From Bradyrhizobium sp. URHD0069 (GTDB lineage: Bacteria > Pseudomonadota > Alphaproteobacteria > Rhizobiales > Xanthobacteraceae), in NCBI RefSeq assembly GCF_000701345.1, contig NZ_JNIJ01000033.1, forward strand, positions 1 through 64,000: a stretch of DNA of 64,000 nt, given 5' to 3'. The translations under genes were made by a program, and so were the position numbers. Below the pieces are notes generated by a model that saw nothing but the letters and a program-made list of their open reading frames with translations, was not told the origin of the DNA and did no database searches. Shown piece after piece: positions 50,343-59,824 of the stretch (the stretch's first letter is position 1; each line of letters begins with the position of its first letter).

Positions 50343-50829
50343 CGTTCTGATCGCGCTCGGCGGCAATGTCGGCGACGTCCGTGCGACATTTCAAAAAGCG
50401 ATCGCCAATATCTGCGGCATGACCCAAGGCGCGCTGCTGGCGCGGTCGTCCGACTACGCTACGCCGCCCTGGGGCGATGAGCAGCAGGCTCGCTTCATCA
50501 ACGCCTGCATCGAAATCGAAACCAGCCTCGATCCCCATGCGCTGCTGTTTACGCTGCACAAGATCGAAAAGAAGCTCGGCCGCGATCGCGCCAACGAAAG
50601 GCGCTGGGGTCCGCGTACCCTTGACCTGGATCTGATCGCCTATGACGACGTTTCGATTGAAAAGCCGGAACTGACGCTGCCGCACCCACGGCTGTTCGAG
50701 CGCGCTTTCGTATTGGTAGCGCTCGCCGAGATTGTGCCTGATCGTCTCATTGCGGGACGCAGCGTTACGGCAGCGCTCGCACAGCTATCAACCGCCGGAA
50801 TTGAGCGGTTACCGCCCGCGCCCGCCTGA
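50335..50829 (+). CDS. folK: 6-hydroxymethyl-dihydropterin pyrophosphokinase
   Basis: 164 residues from GTG 50335, overlapping the folB stop by eight bases. It transfers pyrophosphate from ATP to 6-hydroxymethyl-dihydropterin, supplying the folP substrate. Motifs: IALGGNVGD, YATPPWGDEQQARFINACIE, RRWGPRTLDLDLIAYDD (the Mg-binding DLDLI pair) and LPHPRLFERAFVLVAL. Length is typical. The mutase cluster begins about 100 bases downstream with its own ribosome binding site. Confidence 0.95.
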   Translation: MADVLIALGGNVGDVRATFQKAIANICGMTQGALLARSSDYATPPWGDEQQARFINACIEIETSLDPHALLFTLHKIEKKLGRDRANERRWGPRTLDLDLIAYDDVSIEKPELTLPHPRLFERAFVLVALAEIVPDRLIAGRSVTAALAQLSTAGIERLPPAPA

Positions 50830-50933
50830 CGAAAGATAGCTGCCTCAACTCAAAAACAACCGTTTGGCTTGGCTGTCAGGACATGGCAATTTCCGGTCAA
50901 TACGAGAACGGCGCCCCGGGAGCGACCTGCCGA

Positions 50934-52805
50934 ATGACATCTGCAACTGACGAGCTGCGGCTGGCGGCCGATTTCGCGCCGGCGACCTATGAGGACTGGC
51001 GCAAGCTGGTCGATGGCGTGCTGAAGGGCGCGCCGTTCGAAAAGCTGGTTGGCAAGACCAATGACGACCTGAAGATCGACCCTATCTATCAGCGCGCACG
51101 CGGCACCGCGCCGATTGCGGGCCGCGCCCCTGCCGCGCCCTGGCAGATCATGCAGCGCATCGATCATCCGGATGCCGCGATGGCCAACGCGCAGGCGCTG
51201 CACGATCTTGAAAACGGCGCCAGCGGGCTGACCTTGGTGTTCGCGGGCGCCAACGGCGCCTATGGCTTCGGACTGGAGCCATCGGTGGAAGCGATCGAAA
51301 AGGTCCTCGACGGCGTTTTCATCGATGCCGGCATCGCCGTTGAGCTTCAGATCGGTCCGCAGTCGCGGACGGCCGCCACTCACATTGCCGAATATGTGAA
51401 ACGCAAAGGGCTCTCGCCTGCGGCCTGCGATATCCGTTTCGGCCTCGATCCGATCGGCGCCTGCGCGGTTTGGGGATCCAGTCCTTATACCTGGGCAGAG
51501 ATCGTGCCCGCGGTTACCGGCGCGATCAAAGGTCTCGCGGCAATCGGATTCAAAGGTCCGTTCGCGGCTGCCGATGGACGGGTGATCCATGACGCCGGCG
51601 GATCGGAAGTGCAGGAGCTGGCGTTCGTGCTGGCGGCCGGCGTCGCCTATCTGCGTGCGCTGGAGGAGGCCGGTATCGCGCTCGAAGATGCGAGGAGCAT
51701 GGTCTATGCGCGGCTTAGCGCCGACGCCGATCAATTTCTGACCATGGCAAAGTTCCGCGCGCTGCGATTGCTGTGGGCGCGTATCGAACAAAGCTGCGGC
51801 CTGGCGCCCCAGCCAATCTTCATTGCGGCCGATACCGCGTGGCGAATGCTGACCCAGCGCGATCCCTACGTGAACATGCTGCGCGCGACCATGGCGACCT
51901 TCTCCGCCGGCCTCGGCGGCGCCAACGCCATCACCGTGTTGCCCCATACGCTGGCGCTGGGATTGCCAGACCCGTTCGCGCGGCGCGTGGCGCGCAACAC
52001 GCAGCTGGTGCTGCTGGAGGAATCCAATCTCGCCAAGGTGTCCGATCCCGCGGCCGGCTCCGGCGGCATCGAGACGTTGACGCAACAGCTTTGCGAGGCC
52101 ACGTGGTCGCTGTTTCAGCAAATCGAAAAAGCCGGCGGCGTGTTCGCTTCGCTTGAGCAAAACCTGATCCAGCGCAAGGTCGTTGCGACACGGGCGCTGC
52201 GGGAGACCAATATCGCCCGGCGCAAGGAGGTGCTGACCGGCGCCAGCGAATTTCCAACTTTGCACGAGGCCCCCGTAGCGGTCCTGAATGCGACGCCGGT
52301 CGTGCTTGCCCCCTATGGCGAAGCAAAATTCAACTTTGATCCGTTGCCGCCGGTGCGGCTTGCGGCGCTGTTCGAACGGCTGCGCGACCGGTCGGATCAA
52401 ATTCTGAAGGACAGAGGCGTCCGGCCGAAGGTTTTTCTCGCCAATCTCGGCACGGCAGCCGACTTCACGGCGCGCGCGACGTTTGCGAAGAGTTTCTTCG
52501 AGACCGGCGGGATCGAGGCGGTGGATACCGAGGGATTTACCGATCCGGCGGCGCTGGCCGCAGCGTTCAAGGCCTCGGCCGCGGCGCTGGCATGCCTGTG
52601 CTCGTCCGACAAAGTCTATGCCGAGCGGGCGGCTGCGGCCGCAAAGGCCCTTCAAGCCGCCGGTGCAAAGCATATCTATCTGGCAGGACGCGCGAGCGGA
52701 CAGGAAACTGCGTTCCGTGCCGCGGGCGTTAACGATTTCATCTTCGCCGGCGGCGATGCGCTAGCGGTCTTGCAAGAAGTCTATCGGCTGACGGAGGGAT
52801 CATGA
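50934..52805 (+). CDS. mutA: methylmalonyl-CoA mutase small subunit
   Basis: 623 residues from ATG 50934 (MTSATDELRLAADFAPATYE), the start that matches the family; ATG 50883 is in frame and 17 residues longer. The N-terminal TIM-barrel part is related to the large subunit but degenerate, and the C-terminal flavodoxin-like domain lacks the cobalamin DxHxxG motif (the corresponding segment reads ANLGTAADFTARATF). It therefore serves as the non-catalytic partner of MutB in the heterodimer that interconverts methylmalonyl-CoA and succinyl-CoA. Its stop codon overlaps the start of a GFA gene (ATGA). It follows the fol operon. Confidence 0.92.
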   Translation: MTSATDELRLAADFAPATYEDWRKLVDGVLKGAPFEKLVGKTNDDLKIDPIYQRARGTAPIAGRAPAAPWQIMQRIDHPDAAMANAQALHDLENGASGLTLVFAGANGAYGFGLEPSVEAIEKVLDGVFIDAGIAVELQIGPQSRTAATHIAEYVKRKGLSPAACDIRFGLDPIGACAVWGSSPYTWAEIVPAVTGAIKGLAAIGFKGPFAAADGRVIHDAGGSEVQELAFVLAAGVAYLRALEEAGIALEDARSMVYARLSADADQFLTMAKFRALRLLWARIEQSCGLAPQPIFIAADTAWRMLTQRDPYVNMLRATMATFSAGLGGANAITVLPHTLALGLPDPFARRVARNTQLVLLEESNLAKVSDPAAGSGGIETLTQQLCEATWSLFQQIEKAGGVFASLEQNLIQRKVVATRALRETNIARRKEVLTGASEFPTLHEAPVAVLNATPVVLAPYGEAKFNFDPLPPVRLAALFERLRDRSDQILKDRGVRPKVFLANLGTAADFTARATFAKSFFETGGIEAVDTEGFTDPAALAAAFKASAAALACLCSSDKVYAERAAAAAKALQAAGAKHIYLAGRASGQETAFRAAGVNDFIFAGGDALAVLQEVYRLTEGS

Positions 52806-53260
52806 CGATCAAACCCGTTCTGACCGGCGGCTGCCAATGCGGCGCCATCCGCTTTGCCCTGTCGGCGCCGCCCAAGAGGATCAGTATCTGTCACTGCCGG
52901 ATGTGCCAGAAGGCAAGCGGCGCGCCGTTCGCGTCCTTCGCGGATATCGCCCACGGCGATTTCACCTGGACCCGCGGCAAGCCGTCCGCGTTCCGCTCCT
53001 CCTCTGTCGCCGAGCGCGATTTTTGCGCGAATTGCGGAACGCCGCTCAGCTTTCGCCGCATCGATGGTCCGCGGATCGAGATCATGACCGGCGCCTTTGA
53101 CCGCCCCGACATGGTGGTGCCGACGCAGCAGTTCGGCACCGAATCCCGGCTCGGCTGGGTGGTGGGCATCGCCAATCTGCCGAGCCAGACGACGCTGCAG
53201 AATTACGGTCCGGAAAAGCTTAACAGCATCGTCAGTAACCAGCATCCGGACCACGATTGA
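52802..53260 (+). CDS. GFA-family protein
   Basis: 152 residues from ATG 52802, overlapping the mutA stop by four bases. Zinc-binding cysteines of the GFA (glutathione-dependent formaldehyde-activating-like) fold are complete: GGCQCGAIRF, ICHCRMCQKASGAPFASFAD and DFCANCGTPLSFRR. The residue pattern fits the non-enzymatic or unknown GFA members as well as the formaldehyde-activating type, so formaldehyde activity is not claimed. It sits between the two mutase subunit genes, with overlaps at mutA and a short spacer to mutB, so it is probably co-expressed with them. Confidence 0.9.
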   Translation: MTIKPVLTGGCQCGAIRFALSAPPKRISICHCRMCQKASGAPFASFADIAHGDFTWTRGKPSAFRSSSVAERDFCANCGTPLSFRRIDGPRIEIMTGAFDRPDMVVPTQQFGTESRLGWVVGIANLPSQTTLQNYGPEKLNSIVSNQHPDHD

Positions 53261-53301
53261 GATGGCGACCATCGGAGGTCGCGCGTGCTATGATGGGTAC
53301 A

Positions 53302-55458
53302 ATGAGCCGCATACCGAACTTTGCGAATATCGCATTTGAAAACACCGCCCGCGCCGAGCCCGCTGGCAGCGCCGAGCCGTGGCTCACGCCCGAGGGCATC
53401 CTGGTAAAGCCCGCCTACGGCGAGGCCGACCTCGAGGGCATCGATTTCCTTGATACCTGGCCCGGTATCGCGCCTTACCTGCGCGGCCCCTACCCGACGA
53501 TGTATGTCAATCAGCCCTGGACCATCAGGCAATATGCCGGCTTCTCCACGGCGGAAGATTCCAATGCGTTCTACCGCCGCAATCTCGCCGCCGGGCAAAA
53601 GGGCCTTTCGGTCGCGTTCGATCTCGCCACCCACCGCGGCTACGATTCCGATCATCCTCGGGTGTCCGGTGACGTCGGCATGGCCGGCGTGGCGATCGAC
53701 TCGATCTACGACATGCGCACGCTGTTCGCGGGCATTCCGCTCGACCAGATGAGCGTGTCGATGACCATGAACGGCGCGGTGCTGCCGATCCTGGCACTGT
53801 TCGTGGCGGCTGCCGAGGAACAGGGCGTACCGCCGGAAAAACTCTCAGGCACCATTCAGAACGACATTCTGAAAGAGTTTATGGTTCGCAACACCTACAT
53901 CTATCCGCCGGCGCCATCGATGCGGATCATCTCGGACATCTTTGCCTATACGTCGCAAAAGATGCCGAAATATAATTCGATTTCGATTTCCGGCTATCAC
54001 ATGCAGGAAGCCGGCGCGACGCAGGACCTCGAGCTCGCCTATACGCTGGCCGACGGCGTCGAATATCTCCGCGCCGGGCTCGCGGCCGGTCTCGATGTCG
54101 ATCGCTTCGCGCCGCGGCTGTCGTTCTTCTGGGCGATCGGCATGAACTTCTTCATGGAAGTCGCGAAGATGCGCGCGGCGCGGCTGTTGTGGGCCAAGCT
54201 GTTGACCCAATTCAACCCGAAGGATCCGCGCTCGCCGTCGCTGCGCACGCATTGCCAGACCTCGGGCTGGTCGCTGACCGCGCAGGACGTCTATAACAAC
54301 GTGATGCGCACCACCATCGAGGCGATGGCGGCGACGCAAGGCCACACCCAATCCTTGCACACCAATGCGCTCGACGAGGCCTTGGCGCTTCCGACCGATT
54401 TTTCGGCGAGAATCGCGCGCAACACGCAATTGTTCCTGCAGCAGGAAAGCGGCACCACCCGCATCATCGATCCCTGGGGCGGCTCATACTATGTCGAGCG
54501 GCTCACCCGCGATCTCGCGGCGAAAGCCTGGGGCCACATCCAGGAGGTCGAGGCGCTCGGCGGCATGGCGAAAGCGATCGAGGCGGGCGTGCCAAAACTA
54601 CGGATCGAGGAAGCCTCCGCCAAGACCCAAGCCAGGATCGATGCCGGCAAGCAGGCGGTGATCGGCGTCAACAAGTACAAACCGACAGACGAAGCGCCGA
54701 TTGACGTGCTGAAGGTGGAAAATTCCACCGTGCGCCGGTTGCAGATCGACAAGCTGGCGCGATTGAAGAAAGAGCGCAACCAGAAGGACGTCGACGACGC
54801 GCTGGCGGCGCTGACCCGCAGCGCCGGCGAAGGTAACGGCAACCTTTTGGCGCTGGCGATCGATGCCGCGCGCGCCAAAGCCACCGTCGGCGAGATCTCC
54901 GATGCGATGGAGAAAGTGTTCGGGCGGCACCGCGCCGAAATCAAATCCATCACCGGCGTCTACAAGCGGGAGGCGTCCACCATGTCCAACCGGGTCGAAA
55001 AAGTGCAGGCGCTGATCGATGCGTTCGAGGATGCGGAAGGGCGCCGCCCGAGAATCCTGGTCGCCAAGATCGGCCAGGACGGCCACGATCGCGGCCAGAA
55101 GGTGATCGCCTCGGCCTTTGCCGATGTCGGCTTCGACGTTGATATCGGGCCTCTGTTCGCCACCGCCGACGAGGCGGCGCGGCAGGCGGTCGAAAACGAC
55201 GTGCATATTCTCGGCGTATCGTCATTGGCGGCAGCGCATCTGACCGCGGTGCCGGAACTGAAGGCCGCGCTGAAGAAACAAGGCCGCGATGACATCATGA
55301 TCATCATCGGCGGCGTAGTACCGCCGCAGGACTACGACACGCTCTACAAGGCCGGCGCCGAAGCGATCTTCCCGCCCGGCACCGTGATTGCGGACGCCGC
55401 CGAAGAGCTGATCCACAAGCTCAATGCGCGGCTGGGGCACAGCGAGGCGGCGGAGTAG
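53302..55458 (+). CDS. mutB: methylmalonyl-CoA mutase large subunit
   Basis: 718 residues from ATG 53302 (MSRIPNFANIAFE); ATG 53290 is in frame and follows GGAGG by 11 bases, so it is an alternative. The catalytic barrel has the family blocks YAGFSTAEDSNAFYRRNLAA, SVAFDLATHRGYDSDHPRVS and GYHMQEAGA. The C-terminal cobalamin domain has D593-G-H595-D-R-G598, the ligand motif for B12 (H595 lower axial ligand), followed by GGVVPPQDYD. It uses adenosylcobalamin to isomerise methylmalonyl-CoA to succinyl-CoA in propionate and branched-chain amino acid catabolism. A transporter gene set and meaB follow. Confidence 0.96.
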   Translation: MSRIPNFANIAFENTARAEPAGSAEPWLTPEGILVKPAYGEADLEGIDFLDTWPGIAPYLRGPYPTMYVNQPWTIRQYAGFSTAEDSNAFYRRNLAAGQKGLSVAFDLATHRGYDSDHPRVSGDVGMAGVAIDSIYDMRTLFAGIPLDQMSVSMTMNGAVLPILALFVAAAEEQGVPPEKLSGTIQNDILKEFMVRNTYIYPPAPSMRIISDIFAYTSQKMPKYNSISISGYHMQEAGATQDLELAYTLADGVEYLRAGLAAGLDVDRFAPRLSFFWAIGMNFFMEVAKMRAARLLWAKLLTQFNPKDPRSPSLRTHCQTSGWSLTAQDVYNNVMRTTIEAMAATQGHTQSLHTNALDEALALPTDFSARIARNTQLFLQQESGTTRIIDPWGGSYYVERLTRDLAAKAWGHIQEVEALGGMAKAIEAGVPKLRIEEASAKTQARIDAGKQAVIGVNKYKPTDEAPIDVLKVENSTVRRLQIDKLARLKKERNQKDVDDALAALTRSAGEGNGNLLALAIDAARAKATVGEISDAMEKVFGRHRAEIKSITGVYKREASTMSNRVEKVQALIDAFEDAEGRRPRILVAKIGQDGHDRGQKVIASAFADVGFDVDIGPLFATADEAARQAVENDVHILGVSSLAAAHLTAVPELKAALKKQGRDDIMIIIGGVVPPQDYDTLYKAGAEAIFPPGTVIADAAEELIHKLNARLGHSEAAE

Positions 55459-55554
55459 CCGAACCATCGCTCTCGCTTGCGGCGATACGGTGAAGATGCA
55501 TAATACTCCCAGCACAAGAGCGTCGGGTTTCACCGGCGCCACGGGAGGACTCTC

Positions 55555-56547
55555 ATGCCCATCATCACACGCCGCGCGTTCGCGGCTTCATCCGCCGCTG
55601 CGGCGGCAGTAGCGGGCTTCGGTTTCAAGCCAGCTTTGGCGCAAGCCTATCCAGCGCGCCCGGTGACCGTGATCGTACCGTGGGGCGCTGGCGGCGGCAC
55701 CGACGCGACCGCGCGCATCGTCGCCGCGCTACTGGAGAAGGACCTCGGCCAGCCGTTCAACGTGGTCAACCGTACCGGCGGCTCTGGCGTGGTCGGTCAT
55801 TCCGCGATCGCGACTGCACAGCCCGACGGCTACACCATCGGCATGCTGACGGTGGAAATCTCGATGATGCACTGGCAGGGGCTCACCGAATTGGGACCAA
55901 AGAGCTACACGCCGCTCGGCCTGATGAACGAAGACCCGCCCGGCATCCAGGTCAGCTCCGCATCGCCCTACAAGACCGTCAAGGAACTCGCCGACGCCAT
56001 CAAGGCCGCGCCGGTCGGCAAGATGAAAGCCTCGGGCACCGGCCAGGGAGGCATCTGGCATCTGGCGCTGGTGGGCTGGATGCGAGCGATGGGACTTCCC
56101 GCAAATCAGGTCGGCTGGGTGCCGTCGAACGGCGCCGCGCCCGCGATGCAGGATCTCGCGGCGGGCGGTCTCGACATGACGACCTGCTCCGTACCGGAGG
56201 CGCGCGCGATCATCGAGGCCGGCAAGGCGCGCAGCCTCGCCATCATGGCACCGGCACGCAACCCCTCGTTCCCGGATGTGCCGACGCTGAAAGAGGCGAT
56301 GGGCATCGACTATTCGACCGGCGCATGGCGCGGCATTGCGGGTCCGAAGGGCCTGCCCGCAGATGTCGCGGCCAAGCTCACTGCGTCGCTGAAGAAGGTT
56401 TACGACTCCAAGGAGTTCAAGGACTTCATGAGTAATCGCGGTTTCGGAACGGTGTGGGGTGATGCGGCCGAATTCGCGACCTTCATGGACAAGGGCGACG
56501 CCCAGATGGGCGAGGCGATGAAGGCCGCCGGTCTCTCGAAGGCCTGA
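55555..56547 (+). CDS. TctC-type periplasmic solute-binding protein
   Basis: 330 residues with an N-terminal export signal containing a twin arginine (ITRRAFAASSAAAAAVAGFG), cleaved near ALAQAYP. The mature protein is a Bug-type (TctC) substrate-binding protein of the tripartite tricarboxylate transporters: VTVIVPWGAGGGTDATARIV with the phosphate/carboxylate-binding loop, FNVVNRTGGSGVVGHSAIA and GTGQGGIWHLALVGWM. The genes for the two membrane subunits follow in order, so the system is complete. The substrate is a carboxylate; its place between mutB and meaB hints at a C3-C4 carboxylate but this is inference. Confidence 0.92.
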   Translation: MPIITRRAFAASSAAAAAVAGFGFKPALAQAYPARPVTVIVPWGAGGGTDATARIVAALLEKDLGQPFNVVNRTGGSGVVGHSAIATAQPDGYTIGMLTVEISMMHWQGLTELGPKSYTPLGLMNEDPPGIQVSSASPYKTVKELADAIKAAPVGKMKASGTGQGGIWHLALVGWMRAMGLPANQVGWVPSNGAAPAMQDLAAGGLDMTTCSVPEARAIIEAGKARSLAIMAPARNPSFPDVPTLKEAMGIDYSTGAWRGIAGPKGLPADVAAKLTASLKKVYDSKEFKDFMSNRGFGTVWGDAAEFATFMDKGDAQMGEAMKAAGLSKA

Positions 56548-56637
56548 TCCGTCTCGGCCGCGGGCGCGATCGTGTCCGCTGCACCGTCTGAGTGTTGCCT
56601 CCTAACTCACTTCCTCGGAGATCCGTGGGGCTCGTTC

Positions 56638-57123
56638 ATGCGTCTTCCCGATCAAGTCACGGGATCGTTTCTCGTCGGCCTTGGCCTAGCCGCCGCCTAC
56701 GGAGGCTGGCTGCTGCCGCCGGTGCCCGGCCAGCCAATCGGCCCAAATGTATTCCCGTTGGTGATCGGGACAGGCCTCGCGCTTTGCGGGCTCGCGATCG
56801 TGTTCGGAATCGGCCACACCTTCGAAGAGGAAGAAGAGATCATTCCGATCGAGGCCGGCCGAGCCCAGGCGCCGACCGGCAAGCTCTATGGATTGCGCGC
56901 GCTGCTTCCGCCGGCGCTGCTGCTGTTCTACGTTGCGGCGGCCGAGCGATTGGGCTTTATCATCACGGCCGCGCTAGTCGTGTACGCGACGGCAACCGCG
57001 CTTGGCGCGCGGTGGAGGCTTTCGCTTCCCCTCGCCGTGCTGGCGCCGATCGGCATCCATCTAATTTTCAGCAAGCTGCTGCGCGTGCCGCTCCCGGCCG
57101 GGCTGCTGCCGATGCCGTGGTGA
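56638..57123 (+). CDS. TctB-type small membrane subunit
   Basis: 161 residues from ATG 56638 (MRLPDQVTGSFLVGLGLAAA); the frame could start upstream at 56572, but that adds unlikely residues. Four hydrophobic helices lie at about 10-30, 37-58, 88-106 and 112-150, the size and layout of the TctB small subunit. GQPIGPNVFPLVIGTGLALCG is the typical second helix region. It forms the membrane module with TctA. Its stop is three bases before the tctA start, so they are translated together. Confidence 0.9.
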   Translation: MRLPDQVTGSFLVGLGLAAAYGGWLLPPVPGQPIGPNVFPLVIGTGLALCGLAIVFGIGHTFEEEEEIIPIEAGRAQAPTGKLYGLRALLPPALLLFYVAAAERLGFIITAALVVYATATALGARWRLSLPLAVLAPIGIHLIFSKLLRVPLPAGLLPMPW

Positions 57124-57126
57124 TCC

Positions 57127-58641
57127 ATGCTTAACACTCTGATTGAAGCGTTCGCACTGATTTCGACGTGGGAAGTCATCATCGCGATGCTGGCGGCATC
57201 GATCTACGGGCTCGTCATCGGATCGCTGCCTGGCCTGTCCGCCACGATGGCGACTGCCCTGCTCGTCCCCGTCACCTTCTATCTCTCGCCAATCGCCGCG
57301 ATCGCCACCATCGTGGCGGCGTCCTCGATGGCGATCTTCTCCGGCGATATCCCCGGCGCGCTGCTGCGTATCCCGGGAACGCCCGCCTCGGCGGCCTACG
57401 CAGACGAAGCCTACGCCATGACACGCAAGGGCGAGGCCGAACTCGCGCTCGGCGCCGGCGTATGGTTCTCCGCCGTCGGCGGCATCGCGGGCACGCTCTC
57501 GCTCATGATACTCGCGCCGCCGCTCGCCGAAATCGCGCTGTCGTTCTCGACTTTCGAATATTTCTGGCTGGCGTTCCTCGGCTTGATGTGCGCCACGCTG
57601 GTCGCGCGCTCCTCCCCGGTGAAGGCGATCGCCGGGATGTTCATCGGCCTGCTTGTTTCGTGCGTCGGCATCGAAAACCCGGGCGGCGTGCCGCGTTTCA
57701 CATTTGGATTGACCGACCTCTTCGGCGGCATCGAGCCGATCCCGGCGCTGGTTGGCGTGTTTGCCGTGGCACAGGTGATGCGTGCGATGCTCACCCCGGA
57801 ACCGCCGCCGATCCCGCGACGCAAGTTCGGAAGCATCATGGCGGGCCAGTGGAGGCTCACCGGGAAGTATCGCTGGCAGATGACGCGCGGGAACATCGTC
57901 GGGATCATCATCGGGGTGCTGCCGGGCGCGGGCGCTGACATGGCGGCCTGGGTCAGCTACGCGATGTCCAAGCGCTTCTCAAAGGAGCCTGAGAAGTTCG
58001 GAACCGGCCACGTCGAGGGCCTGATCGAGGCCGGCGCCAGCAACAATGCCAGCGTCGCGTCGGGCTGGGTGCCGTCGCTGTTGTTCGGCATTCCGGGCGA
58101 CACCATCGCGGCAATCGCGATCGGCGTGCTCTACATGAAAGGTCTCAACCCGGGACCGACGCTGTTCACCGAGAAAGCGTCGAGCATGTACGCGATCTAC
58201 CTCATGTTCATTATCGCCAACATCCTGATGATTCCGCTGGGCATCGTGATGATCCGCCTGGCGAGCCATGTGCTGCGCGCGCCGCGTTCGACGGTGATGC
58301 CGGTGATCATGCTGTGCTGCGCGGTTGGCTCGTTCGCGATCGGCAACAACATGTTCGGCGTCGTTACGGTCGCGACGTTCGGGATCATCGGCTATGTCAT
58401 GGAGGCCAACGGCTATCCGGTTGCGGCGATGGTGCTCGGGATCGTGATGGGCACCATGGTGGAGCAGGCGTTCGTCACATCGCTGATCAAATCCGACGGC
58501 AGCATTCTGCCGTTCTTCGAGCGGCCGATCTCCGCGATCCTCGCAACCATGGCCATCGGCGCGTTGATTTGGCCGGTGCTGCTCTGGTTGTGGCGGCGGT
58601 TGAGACGCGGATCACCCGCCCCCGCCACCTCGGCCCGCTGA
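57127..58641 (+). CDS. TctA-type large membrane subunit
   Basis: 504 residues from ATG 57127 with about 12 hydrophobic helices. Family signatures include GLVIGSLPGLSATMATALLV (the first conserved motif), AIFSGDIPGALLRIPGTPAS and a second GVLPGAGADMAAWVSYAMSK in the repeat unit, showing the internal duplication typical of TctA. It transports carboxylates with the binding protein encoded upstream. The gene is followed by meaB after 52 bases, on the same strand. Confidence 0.93.
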   Translation: MLNTLIEAFALISTWEVIIAMLAASIYGLVIGSLPGLSATMATALLVPVTFYLSPIAAIATIVAASSMAIFSGDIPGALLRIPGTPASAAYADEAYAMTRKGEAELALGAGVWFSAVGGIAGTLSLMILAPPLAEIALSFSTFEYFWLAFLGLMCATLVARSSPVKAIAGMFIGLLVSCVGIENPGGVPRFTFGLTDLFGGIEPIPALVGVFAVAQVMRAMLTPEPPPIPRRKFGSIMAGQWRLTGKYRWQMTRGNIVGIIIGVLPGAGADMAAWVSYAMSKRFSKEPEKFGTGHVEGLIEAGASNNASVASGWVPSLLFGIPGDTIAAIAIGVLYMKGLNPGPTLFTEKASSMYAIYLMFIIANILMIPLGIVMIRLASHVLRAPRSTVMPVIMLCCAVGSFAIGNNMFGVVTVATFGIIGYVMEANGYPVAAMVLGIVMGTMVEQAFVTSLIKSDGSILPFFERPISAILATMAIGALIWPVLLWLWRRLRRGSPAPATSAR

Positions 58642-58693
58642 GTAGGCCTCGCGAATCCCTCGCCTGCGAGGCTCCAGCGTTGTAAACCAAGCC

Positions 58694-59686
58694 ATGAGCC
58701 CGCCAAGTAACGCCTCCTTCGATATCAAATCATTGACCAAAGACCTCCGCGCCGGCAGCCGCGCCGCCCTGGCGCGTGCGATCACCCTGATCGAAAGCAG
58801 GCGCGGCGATCATCAGGCCGCGGCGCGCGATCTGGTGCAGGCGCTATTGCCCGATACCGGCAAGGCAATCCGCGTCGGTATCACCGGCTCGCCCGGGGTC
58901 GGCAAATCCACCACCATCGACGCGCTCGGGATGTTCCTGATCGAACGCGGCCACAAGGTCGCGGTGCTCGCGGTCGACCCCTCCTCCGCGCGCACCGGCG
59001 GCTCGATCCTTGGCGACAAGACCCGGATGGCGCGGCTCGCCGCCTCCGATGGCGCCTATATCCGGCCTTCGCCGGCGGCCGGCACGCTCGGCGGCGTCGC
59101 GGCGAAAACCCGCGAGGCGATGCTGCTGTGCGAGGCCGCAGGCTTCGACGTCGTGCTGGTGGAGACTGTCGGCATCGGGCAATCCGAAACCGCGGTCTGC
59201 GACATGACGGATTTTTTCCTGGCGCTGATGCTGCCCGGCGCCGGTGACGAATTGCAGGGCATCAAGAAGGGCCTCGTTGAGCTTGCCGACATGATCGCGG
59301 TCAACAAGGCCGATGGCGACAACGTCAAGCGCGCCAATCTCGCGGCCTCCGAATATCGCGGCGCGCTGCATATTCTAACCCCGCGCTCGGAGCACTGGCA
59401 TCCGCCGGTGCTGACGTATTCGGCATTGACGGGAACGGGTATCGGCGAGCTCTGGCAGAAGATCCTGGATCATCGCGCCGCGATGAACGCCTCGGGCGAA
59501 TTCGCCGCGCGGCGGCGGCAGCAGCAGGTGAAGTGGATGTGGTCGATGCTGGAGCAGCGGATGATGGCGCGACTGCGCGCCGATCCGGCGATCCGCGCCA
59601 ACGTGAAGAAGACCGAAGCCGAGGTCGCCGACGGCCGCATCACGCCGGCGGTCGCGGCGGAGCAGATCGCGGAGATGTTGCGGTGA
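58694..59686 (+). CDS. meaB: MeaB-type GTPase for methylmalonyl-CoA mutase
   Basis: 330 residues from ATG 58694. G3E-family GTPase: Walker A ITGSPGVGKSTTIDA (65-73 region), VDPSSARTGGSILGDKTRM (switch region with metal-binding D) and the NKAD recognition motif in IAVNKADGDN. The C-terminal dimerisation arm is present (QQQVKWMWSMLEQRMMARLR). MeaB loads or protects cobalamin in the mutase by coupling GTP hydrolysis with cofactor transfer or with ejection of inactive cofactor. The mutase subunits lie upstream, with the Tct transporter genes in between. Confidence 0.95.
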   Translation: MSPPSNASFDIKSLTKDLRAGSRAALARAITLIESRRGDHQAAARDLVQALLPDTGKAIRVGITGSPGVGKSTTIDALGMFLIERGHKVAVLAVDPSSARTGGSILGDKTRMARLAASDGAYIRPSPAAGTLGGVAAKTREAMLLCEAAGFDVVLVETVGIGQSETAVCDMTDFFLALMLPGAGDELQGIKKGLVELADMIAVNKADGDNVKRANLAASEYRGALHILTPRSEHWHPPVLTYSALTGTGIGELWQKILDHRAAMNASGEFAARRRQQQVKWMWSMLEQRMMARLRADPAIRANVKKTEAEVADGRITPAVAAEQIAEMLR

Positions 59687-59699
59687 GCAAGTCCGGTGC

Positions 59700-59818
59700 G
59701 CTCGTCCTATGGCGGCGTCATCGTCCGCGAAAGCGGACGATCCAGTATTCCAGAGCGGCCAATGGGGATCACTGCACCCTGGCGTTTACTGGATACCCGC
59801 TTCCGCGGGTATGACGAC
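59700..59818. repeat. palindromic repeat (GCGAAAGCGGACGATCCAGTA family)
   Basis: Between meaB and the peptidase gene, GCGAAAGCGGACGATCCAGT (around 59728-59747) and TACTGGATACCCGCTTCCGC (around 59789-59808) with GGGTATGACGACGG form an imperfect inverted repeat. A related copy begins CGAAAGCGGACGATCCAGTA near 62843. Typical dispersed element of Bradyrhizobium intergenic DNA. Confidence 0.65.
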
Positions 59819-59824
59819 GGAGAT

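Noticed and set aside
50830..50933. cobalamin riboswitch upstream of mutA
   Set aside because: The gap to folK is only about 100 bases and shows no B12-box-like conserved segment.
50850..52673. 607-codon minus-strand frame opposite mutA
   Set aside because: Antisense shadow; mutA has family motifs and operon context, the shadow has none.
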